DNA from: CADCTB01 sp035494015
GTDB lineage: Bacteria > Actinomycetota > Acidimicrobiia > Acidimicrobiales > AC-14
Assembly: GCA_035494015.1 (NCBI GenBank)
Contig: DATJHJ010000058.1
Coordinates: 1-64,000 of the forward strand
Direction of reading: 5' to 3'
Length of the DNA: 64,000 nt
In this document: positions 23,590 through 31,311 of the stretch, one piece after another
Layout of the letters: every line of letters starts with the position of its first letter
Position numbering within the stretch: the first letter of the stretch is position 1
The notes under the pieces: generated by a model
Told to the model about the DNA's origin: nothing
Databases searched by the model: none
Seen by the model: only the letters and a program-made list of their open reading frames with translations
Program-made: the position numbers and the translations under genes

Positions 23590-24462
23590 GTGCCCCGCCG
23601 TTGGAGCCTCGTCGTGCTGGTGGTGGCCCTGGCCGGCGGGTGCGCCGCCCCGGCCGACCGGGCCGCCCCGGGCCCGCCGCCGTCGACCTCCGTCACCGAG
23701 GCGACCACGACGACCACGACGGTCCCCGTGCCGCCCGACCTGGCCGACCTGATCGCCAGCACGACCATGACCGATCGGGCCCGCCGGATCTTCCTGGCCG
23801 CCAACCCCGCGGTGGAGGACGTGGCCACGTTCACGCGGAACTGCGGGCTGGACAGCCGGACCGACACCCCCGGGGAACCGCGCACCCACACGCAGGGGTG
23901 CTACGCCTCCGGGCAGATCCACCTGCTGGCCCCGGACCGGCCCGAGGCCCACGACCTGCTCTACGTGGTCGCCGCCCACGAGCTGCTCCACGCCGTGTAC
24001 GCCGCCCTGCCGGCCGCCGAGCGGGCCCAGGTCGACGCCGAGGTGGAGGCGGCCCGGGCCGGCAACGACCGGCTGGAGGAGCGGCTCAAGCCCTACGGGT
24101 CGACGCCCACCCTCGACAACGAGATGCACTCGATCCTGGGCTCGGAGTTCGACAACCTGTCGCCCGCCTTGGAGGCCCACTACGCCCTGTACTTCACCAA
24201 CCGCTCGGTCCTGGTGGCGGCCCGGAAGCGCACCCTCGGCACCCGGGAGGACGAGATGCGCCGGCTGAAGGCGGAGATCGACGACCTGGGCGGCCGCATC
24301 GACGCCCTCCGCAGCACCCAGGACGCCCTCCGGGCCAGCGGGGACATCCGGACCTACAACGCCAACGTCGGGGTGATCAACGGGCTCATCAACCAGTACA
24401 ACGGCGACGTGGACACCCTCAACGCCCGCATCGACGAGTACAACAGCCTGCTGGGCGCGTGA
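23590..24462 (+). CDS. Lipoprotein with HELLH metalloprotease-like motif and C-terminal coiled coil
   Basis: A 290-residue exported protein. The lipobox is ALAGGC and a Thr-rich linker (EATTTTTTVPVP) follows. The central domain has VVAAHELLHAVYAALP (about residues 121-136), a HExxH zinc-protease signature, and the preceding TRNCGL...TQGCYASGQIHLL strands carry two cysteines that could form a disulfide. The last ~90 residues are helical and heptad-like (DEMRRLKAEIDDLGGRIDALRSTQDALRAS). The family is not one I can name. GTG 23590 has a TAAGTT hexamer eight bases upstream, implying a leaderless transcript. Divergent from the debranching enzyme. Confidence 0.78.
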   Translation: MPRRWSLVVLVVALAGGCAAPADRAAPGPPPSTSVTEATTTTTTVPVPPDLADLIASTTMTDRARRIFLAANPAVEDVATFTRNCGLDSRTDTPGEPRTHTQGCYASGQIHLLAPDRPEAHDLLYVVAAHELLHAVYAALPAAERAQVDAEVEAARAGNDRLEERLKPYGSTPTLDNEMHSILGSEFDNLSPALEAHYALYFTNRSVLVAARKRTLGTREDEMRRLKAEIDDLGGRIDALRSTQDALRASGDIRTYNANVGVINGLINQYNGDVDTLNARIDEYNSLLGA

Positions 24463-24480
24463 CGGTTGGGAGGGTTTCCC

Positions 24481-24501
24481 CTACGGCCGTAGTGCTAATC
24501 T
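24481..24501 (+). promoter_or_regulatory. Promoter with palindromic operator for sufC-sufS-sufU
   Basis: A perfect 12-bp palindrome, CTACGGCCGTAG (24481-24492), sits just before a TAATCT -10-like hexamer (24496-24501), six bases from the sufC ATG. A repressor bound to the palindrome would cover the -35/-10 spacer. SufR-type or Rrf2-type regulators are natural candidates; none is encoded here. Confidence 0.5.
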
Positions 24502-24507
24502 GGCACC

Positions 24508-25278
24508 ATGAGCGAGACCCCTGTGTTCGAGATCCAGGGCCTCCACGTCGAGGTGGCGGGGAACGAGATCCTGAAGGGTGTCGACCTCACGGTCGCCCCC
24601 GGCCAGGTCGCCGCCCTCATGGGGCCGAACGGGTCGGGCAAGTCGACCCTGGCCAACACCCTCCTGGCCCACCCGGACTACCGGGTCACCGCCGGGCGCA
24701 TCCTCTTCAAGGGCGAGGACATCACTGATTGGCCCACCGATGTCCGGGGCAAGTCGGGCGTGTTCCTGGCCTTCCAGTACCCCGAGGAGATCCCGGGGGT
24801 CTCGGTCATCCAGTTCCTCCGCCAGGCCTTGTCGGCCCGCAAGGGGATCGACCTGTCGATCCTGGAGCTGCGCCTGGCCATCATGGCCTGGATGGGGCGG
24901 CTGGGCATCGACCCCGCCTTCGGCGACCGGTACCTCAACGAGGGCTTCTCCGGTGGGGAGAAGAAGCGCAACGAGGTCCTGCAGATGGCCATCCTGGAGC
25001 CTGAGTTCGCCGTCCTCGACGAGACCGACTCCGGCCTGGACATCGACGCCCTCAAGGTCGTGGCCAAGGGCGTACAGGAGGTGCGGGCCGACCGGCCTCA
25101 GCTCGGCGTGCTGGTCATCACCCACTACCAGCGCATCCTCCAGTACCTGGAGCCCGACGTGGTCCACATCCTGGTCGACGGGCGCATCGTGGCCAGCGGC
25201 GGCGCCGAGCTGGCCCACCGGCTGGAGAAGGAGGGGTACGAGGCATGGCGCAGCCCCGCCTCGGCGCCTGGGGCATGA
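24508..25278 (+). CDS. sufC: Fe-S cluster assembly ATPase SufC
   Basis: A 256-residue ABC ATPase of the SufBCD scaffold. Walker A GPNGSGKSTL, the SufC-specific signature SGGEKKRNEVLQMA, Walker B PEFAVLDETDSGLDIDALK and the H-loop VITHYQRIL are intact. It energises Fe-S cluster build-up on SufB-SufD. Its stop overlaps the sufS start (ATGA). A second SufC is encoded 8 kb away on the other strand next to sufD, which is unusual. A palindromic operator lies in its promoter. Confidence 0.93.
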   Translation: MSETPVFEIQGLHVEVAGNEILKGVDLTVAPGQVAALMGPNGSGKSTLANTLLAHPDYRVTAGRILFKGEDITDWPTDVRGKSGVFLAFQYPEEIPGVSVIQFLRQALSARKGIDLSILELRLAIMAWMGRLGIDPAFGDRYLNEGFSGGEKKRNEVLQMAILEPEFAVLDETDSGLDIDALKVVAKGVQEVRADRPQLGVLVITHYQRILQYLEPDVVHILVDGRIVASGGAELAHRLEKEGYEAWRSPASAPGA

Positions 25279-26510
25279 ACCGGCTCGACGTCGCCCGGAT
25301 CAAGAAGGACTTCCCGATCCTCGACCGCCAATCGGGTGGCCACCGGCTGGTGTTCCTCGACTCGGCGGCCAGTTCGCAGAAGCCGCGCGCCGTGCTCGAC
25401 GCCATGGACCACTACTACGTCACCACCCACGCCAACGTGCACCGGGGCGTCTACTGCATCGCCGAGGAGGCCACCGCGGCCTACGAGGCGGTCCGGGGCA
25501 AGGTGGCCCGCTTCATCGGCGCCCCGTCGTCGCGCGGGGTGATCCTCACCGGCAACGCCACCCAGGCCATCAACCTGGTGGCCCAGTCCTACGGTCGCCA
25601 CTGCCTGGGCCCGGACCAGGCCGTGCTGCTCACCGAGATGGAGCACCACGCCAACCTCGTGCCCTGGCTCATGCTCCGGGAGGAGCGGGGCACCGAACTG
25701 CGCTTCCTGCCCATCGACGACGACGGCCGGCTGGTCCTCGACGACCTGGACCGCCTGCTGGACGGGGTGGGCCTGGTCGCGGTCACCGCCATGTCGAACG
25801 TGCTCGGCACGCTGAACCCGGTGCGGGTGATCGCCGACGCCGCCCACGCCGCGGGGGCCGTGGTCCTGGTGGACGGGGCCCAGTCCGTGCCCCACGCGGT
25901 GACCGACGTGGCCGCCCTGGGCTGCGACTTCCTGGCCTTCTCGGCCCACAAGATGTGCGGGCCGACGGGGATCGGCGCCCTGTGGGGCCGCGAGGATCTG
26001 CTGGAGGCGATGCCCGCCTTCATCGGCGGCGGTGAGATGATCCGCGACGTGCGCCTCGACGGTTGGACGCCCAACGAGATCCCGTGGAAGTTCGAGGCCG
26101 GCACCCCGCCGATCGCCGAGGCCATCGGCCTGGGCGCGGCGCTGGACTACCTGTCCGAGCTGGACATGGGGGCGGTGCGGGCCCACGAGGCCGAGCTGAC
26201 CGGCCACGCCCTCTCGCTGCTGGCCGAGCGCCACGGCGACGCGCTGCGCATCTTCGGCCCCACCGATCCCGCCGACCGCGGCGGCGTGGTGTCGTTCACC
26301 TACTCGGACATCCACCCCCACGACCTGGCCCAGGTCCTGGACAGCGTCGGCGTGTGCGTCCGGGCCGGGCACCACTGCGCCAAGCCCCTGATGCGCCGCC
26401 TGGGCGTGAACAGCACGGCCCGGGCGTCGTTCTACGTGTACAACGACGAGGCCGACGTCGAAGCCCTCTCCGACGGCCTGGTGGCCGCGGCCGAGATGTT
26501 CGGAGCCTGA
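25275..26510 (+). CDS. sufS: Cysteine desulfurase SufS
   Basis: A 411-residue PLP enzyme that takes sulfur from cysteine to supply Fe-S assembly. The Schiff-base lysine is K226 in FLAFSAHKMCGPTGIG, and the persulfide-forming cysteine is C368 in RAGHHCAKPLMRRLG. EMEHHANLVPW is also typical of group II desulfurases. The ATG at 25275 overlaps the sufC stop. Its sulfur acceptor is most likely the downstream SufU. Confidence 0.95.
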   Translation: MNRLDVARIKKDFPILDRQSGGHRLVFLDSAASSQKPRAVLDAMDHYYVTTHANVHRGVYCIAEEATAAYEAVRGKVARFIGAPSSRGVILTGNATQAINLVAQSYGRHCLGPDQAVLLTEMEHHANLVPWLMLREERGTELRFLPIDDDGRLVLDDLDRLLDGVGLVAVTAMSNVLGTLNPVRVIADAAHAAGAVVLVDGAQSVPHAVTDVAALGCDFLAFSAHKMCGPTGIGALWGREDLLEAMPAFIGGGEMIRDVRLDGWTPNEIPWKFEAGTPPIAEAIGLGAALDYLSELDMGAVRAHEAELTGHALSLLAERHGDALRIFGPTDPADRGGVVSFTYSDIHPHDLAQVLDSVGVCVRAGHHCAKPLMRRLGVNSTARASFYVYNDEADVEALSDGLVAAAEMFGA

Positions 26511-26678
26511 TGAGTCGACCTCACTCGCTCGCTGCGCTCGCTCCGTTCGGTCGAATTGAAGGCGCTTCGGCCGGCCGGCAGAGCCGGCCCGGCCTTCGCC
26601 GTGATCTCCGGCCGGCATCCGAAGGGGCCGCCTGCGGCGGTTCGAGCGGCCGCCGGCATTGGGTGGAGGTGTCCTGAC
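26511..26678. other. Intergenic spacer with low-complexity GC repeats between sufS and sufU
   Basis: A 168-bp spacer containing iterated CTCGCTCGCTGCGCTCGCT at its start, then a CGGCCGGCC...GGCCGG block and a GGCCGCCTGCGGCGGTTCGAGCGGCCGCCGG inverted stretch. An open frame runs through it but is not protein-like. It separates two genes that are usually adjacent and may be an inserted dispersed repeat. A GGAGG for sufU lies at its end. Confidence 0.5.
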
Positions 26679-27176
26679 GTGGCCGGCCTGGAAGACCTGT
26701 ACCGGGAGATAATCCTCGACCACTACCGGTCGCCCCGGAACCGGGGGGATCTGCCGTCGCCGCCGGCGCTGCGGGTCGAGGGGTTCAACCCCTTGTGCGG
26801 CGACGAGGTCGTCCTCTACGTCGAGCTGGACGATGGCGGGCGGGTGGCCGACATCAAGGTCGACGGCCAGGGCTGCTCGATCAGCCAGTCGTCGGCGTCG
26901 ATGATGACGACCGCGGTCAAGGGCCGGACCGAGGCCGAGACCCGCGACCTGATCCGGGCGTTCAAGGCCATGATGTCGATCCACGAGCGGGGCCTGGACG
27001 GGGCCGACGTGGAGCCCGAAGCGGGCCACGCCACGGCGGCGGGCATCGACATGGGCGAGCTGGAGGCGCTGCGGGGCGTGGTCAAGTTCCCGGTGCGGAT
27101 CAAGTGCGCCACGCTGTCCTGGAACACCCTGGCCCAGGCCTTCGACGAAGCGGGACTGGCGCGCAACGGCGGCTAG
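26679..27176 (+). CDS. sufU: SufU, zinc-dependent sulfur-transfer protein
   Basis: A 165-residue IscU-like fold protein. The three cysteines sit in FNPLCGDEV, DGQGCSISQSSASMMT and RIKCATLSW, and the SufU-type insertion separates the last two. SufU binds zinc and accepts persulfide sulfur from SufS. The start is the GTG at 26679, after GGAGG; the longer open frame upstream is spacer. Its stop codon is part of the TAGGTT hexamer proposed as the -10 of the next gene. Confidence 0.93.
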   Translation: MAGLEDLYREIILDHYRSPRNRGDLPSPPALRVEGFNPLCGDEVVLYVELDDGGRVADIKVDGQGCSISQSSASMMTTAVKGRTEAETRDLIRAFKAMMSIHERGLDGADVEPEAGHATAAGIDMGELEALRGVVKFPVRIKCATLSWNTLAQAFDEAGLARNGG

Positions 27177-27179
27177 GTT
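27174..27179 (+). promoter_or_regulatory. -10-like TAGGTT overlapping the sufU stop
   Basis: TAGGTT lies seven bases before the ATG of the lipoprotein gene, the same spacing as at many other starts in the window, implying a leaderless transcript. Its first three bases are the sufU stop codon. Confidence 0.4.
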
Positions 27180-27186
27180 CAGCCAC

Positions 27187-27675
27187 ATGCGACGACTGGT
27201 TGTGACCGCGGGCATGGCCGCCCTCCTGAGCCTCACCGCCTGTAGCAGCGGGTCCGGGGACAAGACGGCGTCGGGGAGCACCACCACCGTCCCGCCCTCG
27301 ATCCCGTCCACGACCACCACGCTCGTGGTCCGGGGCAACGACCAAGCCAGCACGCCGTTCTGCAAGCTCGTCGTGACCTACACCCAGCAATTCGCCGCCG
27401 TGCTGCCCGCGGCCGGCGACCCGACCAAGTTGAAGGCGGCCACCACCGACGCCGAGTCCGCCATCCGCCAGGCCCAGGCCAGCGCGCCGGCGGAGATCAA
27501 GGCGGACGTCACGGTGGTGGCCACGACGGCCAGCCAGGTTCTCGCCGCCCTCCAGAAGAACAACTTCGACATCACGAAGACGCCGGACGTCAACAAGCTT
27601 ACGGACCCGGCCTTCCAGACGTCCTTCGCCAACGTGAACCGGTACGCCCAGGCCCACTGCGGCCTCGCCACCTAG
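27187..27675 (+). CDS. Small lipoprotein with Thr-rich linker
   Basis: A 162-residue predicted lipoprotein: signal peptide MRRLVVTAGMAALLSLTAC with the lipobox cysteine at 19, then a Ser/Thr-rich linker (TTTVPPSIPSTTTT) to about residue 48. The helical domain (~55-160) carries two cysteines, PFCKLVVTY and QAHCGLAT, positioned to form a disulfide joining its ends. No named family recognised. It lies between sufU and a PEP-mutase-family gene without functional link. Confidence 0.75.
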   Translation: MRRLVVTAGMAALLSLTACSSGSGDKTASGSTTTVPPSIPSTTTTLVVRGNDQASTPFCKLVVTYTQQFAAVLPAAGDPTKLKAATTDAESAIRQAQASAPAEIKADVTVVATTASQVLAALQKNNFDITKTPDVNKLTDPAFQTSFANVNRYAQAHCGLAT

Positions 27676-27713
27676 CCCACCGAGGGGCGGCGGCGTCGGT
27701 ACGCTGCCCGGTC

Positions 27714-28580
27714 ATGGACGGCAACCACCTGCGTTCCCTGCTCGCCGCAGGCCAGACAGTGCTCATGCCCGGCGTTTGGGACGCCCTCTCGGCCCGCCTG
27801 GCCAGCGACGCCGGGTTCGGGGTGTGCTTCCTCTCGGGCTACGCGACTTCGGCCAGCCTCCTCGGCCTCCCCGACTTCGGGTACTTGACCCAGGCCGAGA
27901 TGGCCGACGTGGCCCGCCGGGTGTGCCGGACGATCCCCGACTGCGCCGTCGTGGTCGACGGGGACACCGGGGGCGGCAACGCCCTGAACACCATCCGCAC
28001 GGTCGAGCTGTACGAGTCGGCGGGAGGGGCCGGGATCTTCCTCGAGGACCAGGTGTGGCCCAAGAAGTGCGGGCACATGGCGGGCAAGAAGGTCGTCCCC
28101 CGCGAGGAGTGGCTGGGCAAGCTCCAGGCGGCCATGGACCATCGGTGGCGGCTGTTCGTCGTGGCCCGCACCGACGCCCGGGCCGCCATCGGGCTGGACG
28201 AGGCCATCCGGCGGGGCCGGATGGCGGCCGAGCTGGGCGTCGACGCCGTCTTCATCGAGGCGCCGGAGTCGCTGGAGGAGATGCAGGCCATCCACGACGC
28301 CCTGCCCGGCGTGGTGCTGGTGGCGAACATGATCGAGTCCGGCAAGACCCCACTCCTGACCCCGACCGAGCTGCACGAGCTGGGCTTCGACCTGGTCGTC
28401 TCGCCGCTCTCGGGCCTGTTCGCCATGGCCCGCGCCGTGGCCACCGCTTACCAGGTGCTGGCCGACCAGGGCACGCTGCGGGACCATCTGGAGCTGGTCA
28501 CCGCCTTCGACGAGTTCAACCGGGTCGTCGACCTCGACCGTCACTACCGCCTGGAGGCCCGCTACCAGGAAGGGGGATGA
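27714..28580 (+). CDS. Isocitrate lyase/PEP mutase superfamily enzyme
   Basis: A 288-residue TIM-barrel enzyme of the PEP mutase/methylisocitrate lyase superfamily. The N-terminus LMPGVWDALSARLASDAGF, the metal-site Asp in VVVDGDTGGGN, the loop motif FLEDQVWPKKCGHMAGKKVV (the KKCGH gating loop of C-C lyases), VVARTDARAA and IEAPESLEEM are all visible. The Cys in the loop points to a lyase (methylisocitrate or related 2-hydroxy acid) rather than a phosphonate mutase. A TACGCT hexamer eight bases upstream of the ATG suggests a leaderless transcript. Confidence 0.85.
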   Translation: MDGNHLRSLLAAGQTVLMPGVWDALSARLASDAGFGVCFLSGYATSASLLGLPDFGYLTQAEMADVARRVCRTIPDCAVVVDGDTGGGNALNTIRTVELYESAGGAGIFLEDQVWPKKCGHMAGKKVVPREEWLGKLQAAMDHRWRLFVVARTDARAAIGLDEAIRRGRMAAELGVDAVFIEAPESLEEMQAIHDALPGVVLVANMIESGKTPLLTPTELHELGFDLVVSPLSGLFAMARAVATAYQVLADQGTLRDHLELVTAFDEFNRVVDLDRHYRLEARYQEGG

Positions 28581-28681
28581 GCGGCGAGCACGACGGCCGG
28601 GCCTGCCGGCCTCGCCGTAGCGCAGCGGAGGCCACCGCCGGAAGGCCCGCTAAGGCCGGCGAGCGCAGCGGCCCGAGAACG
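28581..28681. other. Intergenic GC-rich inverted-repeat spacer
   Basis: A 101-bp spacer containing GGCCTC-14 nt-GAGGCC and an imperfect second copy of the CGAGCGCAGCGG theme, similar in flavour to the sufS-sufU spacer. No gene or ribosome site is evident apart from the MFS start at its end. Confidence 0.4.
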
Positions 28682-29962
28682 ATGAGCAGGCTCCGCGAGT
28701 TGGCGTCGCTGCGGCCGCTGCGGCGGCGGGAGTTCGCCCTGGTCTGGAGCGCGGCGCTCGTCTCGAACATCGGGTCGTGGGTCCAGACCGTCGCCGTGGG
28801 CGTGCTGGTCACCACCCTCACCGGCGAGGCCCGGTGGACCGGCCTGGTGGCCGCCGCCGCCTTCGTGCCGGTCGGCGTGCTGTCGCCCGTCGGCGGAGCC
28901 ATCGCCGACCGGGTCGACCGCCGCCGCCTCCTCCTCGGCACGACGCTGGGCGAGACGGCCTTCGCCTGCCTCCTGGCCGTGCTGGTCGGGACCGGCCACG
29001 CCTCGGCCCTGGGCGTGACCGGCCTGGTCTTCGGGGGCGGGTGCATGACCGCCCTGGGGTTCCCGGCCTACCAGGCCATCCTCCCCGACTTGGTCGACAA
29101 CGAGGATCTGCTCGGCGCCAGCGCCCTGTCGATGGCCCAGTTCAACCTGGGCCGGGTCGTCGGCCCCGCCCTGGCCGGCCTCGTCCTGGTCGCCGGCTCC
29201 TACACCTGGGCGTTCGCCCTCAACGCCGCGTCCTATGGCGCAGTCGTGGTCGCCCTGCTGTTCGTGCGCCTCCCGCCCCCCGCCAGGTCGGAGGAGCCGC
29301 CGCGCTTGTGGGCGCGCATCGCCGCCGGGGCGCGAGGGGCGCGGGCCGAACCGGGCTGCAGGGCGGCGATCCTGACCGTCGGGGTCGCGGCCCTGTTGCT
29401 GTCGCCCTTCATCGCCCTCATCCCCGCCGTCGCCCTCAAGCTCTTCGACGCCGAGAAGACCGGCACATCCGTGCTCATCACCGCCCAGGGCGTCGGCGCG
29501 GTGGCCGGCGCCCTCAGCCTGGCCTCCCTGGCCCGTCGCTATGGGCGGGCGCGCATCCTGGCCGCCAACCTCCTCGTCGCCCCCTGCCTGCTGGCCGTCT
29601 ACGCCGCGGCACCGTCGCTGCCGCTGGCCGCGGTGGCGTTGACCGCGGTGGGCGCCGGCTACGTCGGCCTGCTGTCGGGCCTGGGCACCGTGGTCCAGCT
29701 CCGGGCGCCCGCCGCGCTGCGGGCCCGCATCCTCAGCCTCTACATGGTCGCCCTGGGCACGATCTACCCCCTCGGCGCCGTGCTCCAGGGGGCGGTGGCC
29801 GACCATCTCGGCCTGCGCACGGTGACGGCGGCGTGCGCGGCGCTGTTCCTGGCCCTCGTGGTCGCCGCCCGCGTCCTGCGACCCGGGCTGCTCGCCGCCT
29901 TCGACGACGTCGCCCACCCGCCCGGCTCGCAGGTGCAGCCGACGGAGGCGGTCATTCCCTAG
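28682..29962 (+). CDS. MFS transporter (MFS_3/EntS-like)
   Basis: A 426-residue major-facilitator permease with about 12 hydrophobic helices. The loop 2-3 motif is GGAIADRVDRRRLLLGTTLGE; FPAYQAILPDLV and SALSMAQFNLGRVVGPALAG are typical of the MFS_3 subfamily, which exports siderophores and drugs by proton antiport. The cargo is unknown. The ATG at 28682 is chosen because the frame upstream is a shadow of the previous gene. It is convergent with the thioredoxin-like gene. Confidence 0.88.
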   Translation: MSRLRELASLRPLRRREFALVWSAALVSNIGSWVQTVAVGVLVTTLTGEARWTGLVAAAAFVPVGVLSPVGGAIADRVDRRRLLLGTTLGETAFACLLAVLVGTGHASALGVTGLVFGGGCMTALGFPAYQAILPDLVDNEDLLGASALSMAQFNLGRVVGPALAGLVLVAGSYTWAFALNAASYGAVVVALLFVRLPPPARSEEPPRLWARIAAGARGARAEPGCRAAILTVGVAALLLSPFIALIPAVALKLFDAEKTGTSVLITAQGVGAVAGALSLASLARRYGRARILAANLLVAPCLLAVYAAAPSLPLAAVALTAVGAGYVGLLSGLGTVVQLRAPAALRARILSLYMVALGTIYPLGAVLQGAVADHLGLRTVTAACAALFLALVVAARVLRPGLLAAFDDVAHPPGSQVQPTEAVIP

Positions 29963-29998
29963 CCGACCCACACGGGGTCAGTCCGTGTTGCGACTCGT

Positions 29999-30454
29999 TC
30001 AGCCAGGCCGGAACGGGCGAAGGCCGTCGTCGGGCGCGGAGAGGGGCTCGGCCCCGAGGGTGGCGGCCAGTTCGTTCCAGGTCGTGCGGTTCCAGCCGGG
30101 GAGGCTCTGCTGGATCTCTCCGTCCGGGCCGATGAGGAAGACCGTCGGGACGGCCTCCAGCCCGAACGCCTCGGAGACCCGGTAGGGGGCGGGCTCGGTC
30201 AGGGTCAGCACCCGCTGGCCCTGCTCCTCGTTGTACTTGACCAGGTCCTCGGGGGGATCCTCGCCCACGGCGACCACCCGTACGCCCGACTGGGCCAGCT
30301 TGGTGAGCATGGGTGCCACCATCTTGCAGACGGGGCAGCTGGTCTTGAAGAAGGCCAGGACGACCTGGCCTTCGTTCCATGGGTCGGACACCGAGCCGCC
30401 GCCGCCGATGGCGTCCAGATCGAAGGAGGGGGCCTTGTCCCCGACGGTGAGCAC
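29999..30454 (-). CDS. Thioredoxin-like peroxiredoxin/TlpA-type protein
   Basis: A 151-residue AhpC/TSA-redoxin protein: VGDKAPSFDLDAIGGG at the start, AFFKTSCPVCKMVAPML with the CPVC pair (C40, C43), VVAVGEDPPEDLVKYNEE, and the cis-Pro region EAVPTVFLIGPDGEI. There is no signal peptide, so it works in the cytoplasm. The GTG at 30454 is preferred. Divergent from the DUF3105 gene with a 39-bp gap. Confidence 0.85.
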   Translation of the reverse strand: MLTVGDKAPSFDLDAIGGGGSVSDPWNEGQVVLAFFKTSCPVCKMVAPMLTKLAQSGVRVVAVGEDPPEDLVKYNEEQGQRVLTLTEPAPYRVSEAFGLEAVPTVFLIGPDGEIQQSLPGWNRTTWNELAATLGAEPLSAPDDGLRPFRPG

Positions 30455-30493
30455 GACTGCGATGGTACGTGACCCCGGCGGTACGCTCGACCA

Positions 30494-31291
30494 ATGGCCA
30501 CCAAGAAGAAGCCGAACCGGCCGCGCCCCCAGACCGGTTCCCGCCCCGGCGCCAAGCCCCCGGCCAAGGCCGGGTCGGGCCAGGCGCCGAAGGCCGGTCC
30601 TGCCCAGCCGGCGAAGCCGGCACCGAAGCCGGCGGCGGCCCCGGCTCCGGCCCCGGGCACGGCCAAGGGCGGGGCGGCCCGACCGAGGACCGGCCCGACC
30701 CGGGCGGAGCGGCTGGCCGCGGCCGAGACTGCCCGCCGCCGCAAGGCCACCCGGACCCGGGCGCTCGTCGTCCTGGGCGTGGTCGCGGTGATCGCCCTGC
30801 TCGTCGTCACGATCTCCGCCAGCCGCCGCTCCAATGACCGCACGATCGCCAAGCTCGAGGCCAGCGGGTCCTGCAAGTACGACACCAAGACCGACACCGA
30901 CGCCGGGCCCGGCAACAACCACGTGAACGGGGACGTGCAGTACAAGACCGATCCCCCCTCGGGCGGCAACCACAACCCGAACCCGGCCGCGGCCGGCACC
31001 TACACCGTGGACAACAAGCCCCCCGACGCCCAGATCGTCCACGCCCTGGAGCACGGCTACATCGCCATTTGGTACCGGCCGGACGTGACCCCGGCCACGC
31101 TCACCGATCTGCAGACCCTGGCGGCGAAGTACGACCGGGACGTCCTGCTCGTGCCCCGCGCCTCCATGGCCAAACCGGTGGCGGCCACCGCGTGGCACCG
31201 CCGGCTGCTCTGTACGCAGCCTGATACGACGGCGCTGGAAACCTTCATCACCGCGTACCGGAACCAAGGTCCGGAAAAGATCCCCCACTGA
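30494..31291 (+). CDS. DUF3105 membrane protein
   Basis: A 265-residue single-pass protein. Residues 1-90 are Lys/Pro/Ala-rich and probably disordered (KPAPKPAAAPAPAPGTAKGG), with a transmembrane helix at ~97-115 (ALVVLGVVAVIALLVVTISA). The extracytoplasmic DUF3105 domain includes DPPSGGNHNPNPAAAGTY and VHALEHGYIAIWYRPD. Its function is not established. TACGCT six bases upstream of the ATG implies a leaderless transcript. The next gene, an L,D-transpeptidase, starts 20 bp downstream. Confidence 0.88.
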   Translation: MATKKKPNRPRPQTGSRPGAKPPAKAGSGQAPKAGPAQPAKPAPKPAAAPAPAPGTAKGGAARPRTGPTRAERLAAAETARRRKATRTRALVVLGVVAVIALLVVTISASRRSNDRTIAKLEASGSCKYDTKTDTDAGPGNNHVNGDVQYKTDPPSGGNHNPNPAAAGTYTVDNKPPDAQIVHALEHGYIAIWYRPDVTPATLTDLQTLAAKYDRDVLLVPRASMAKPVAATAWHRRLLCTQPDTTALETFITAYRNQGPEKIPH

Positions 31292-31311
31292 GGCGCGCGA
31301 CACTGAGGTCC

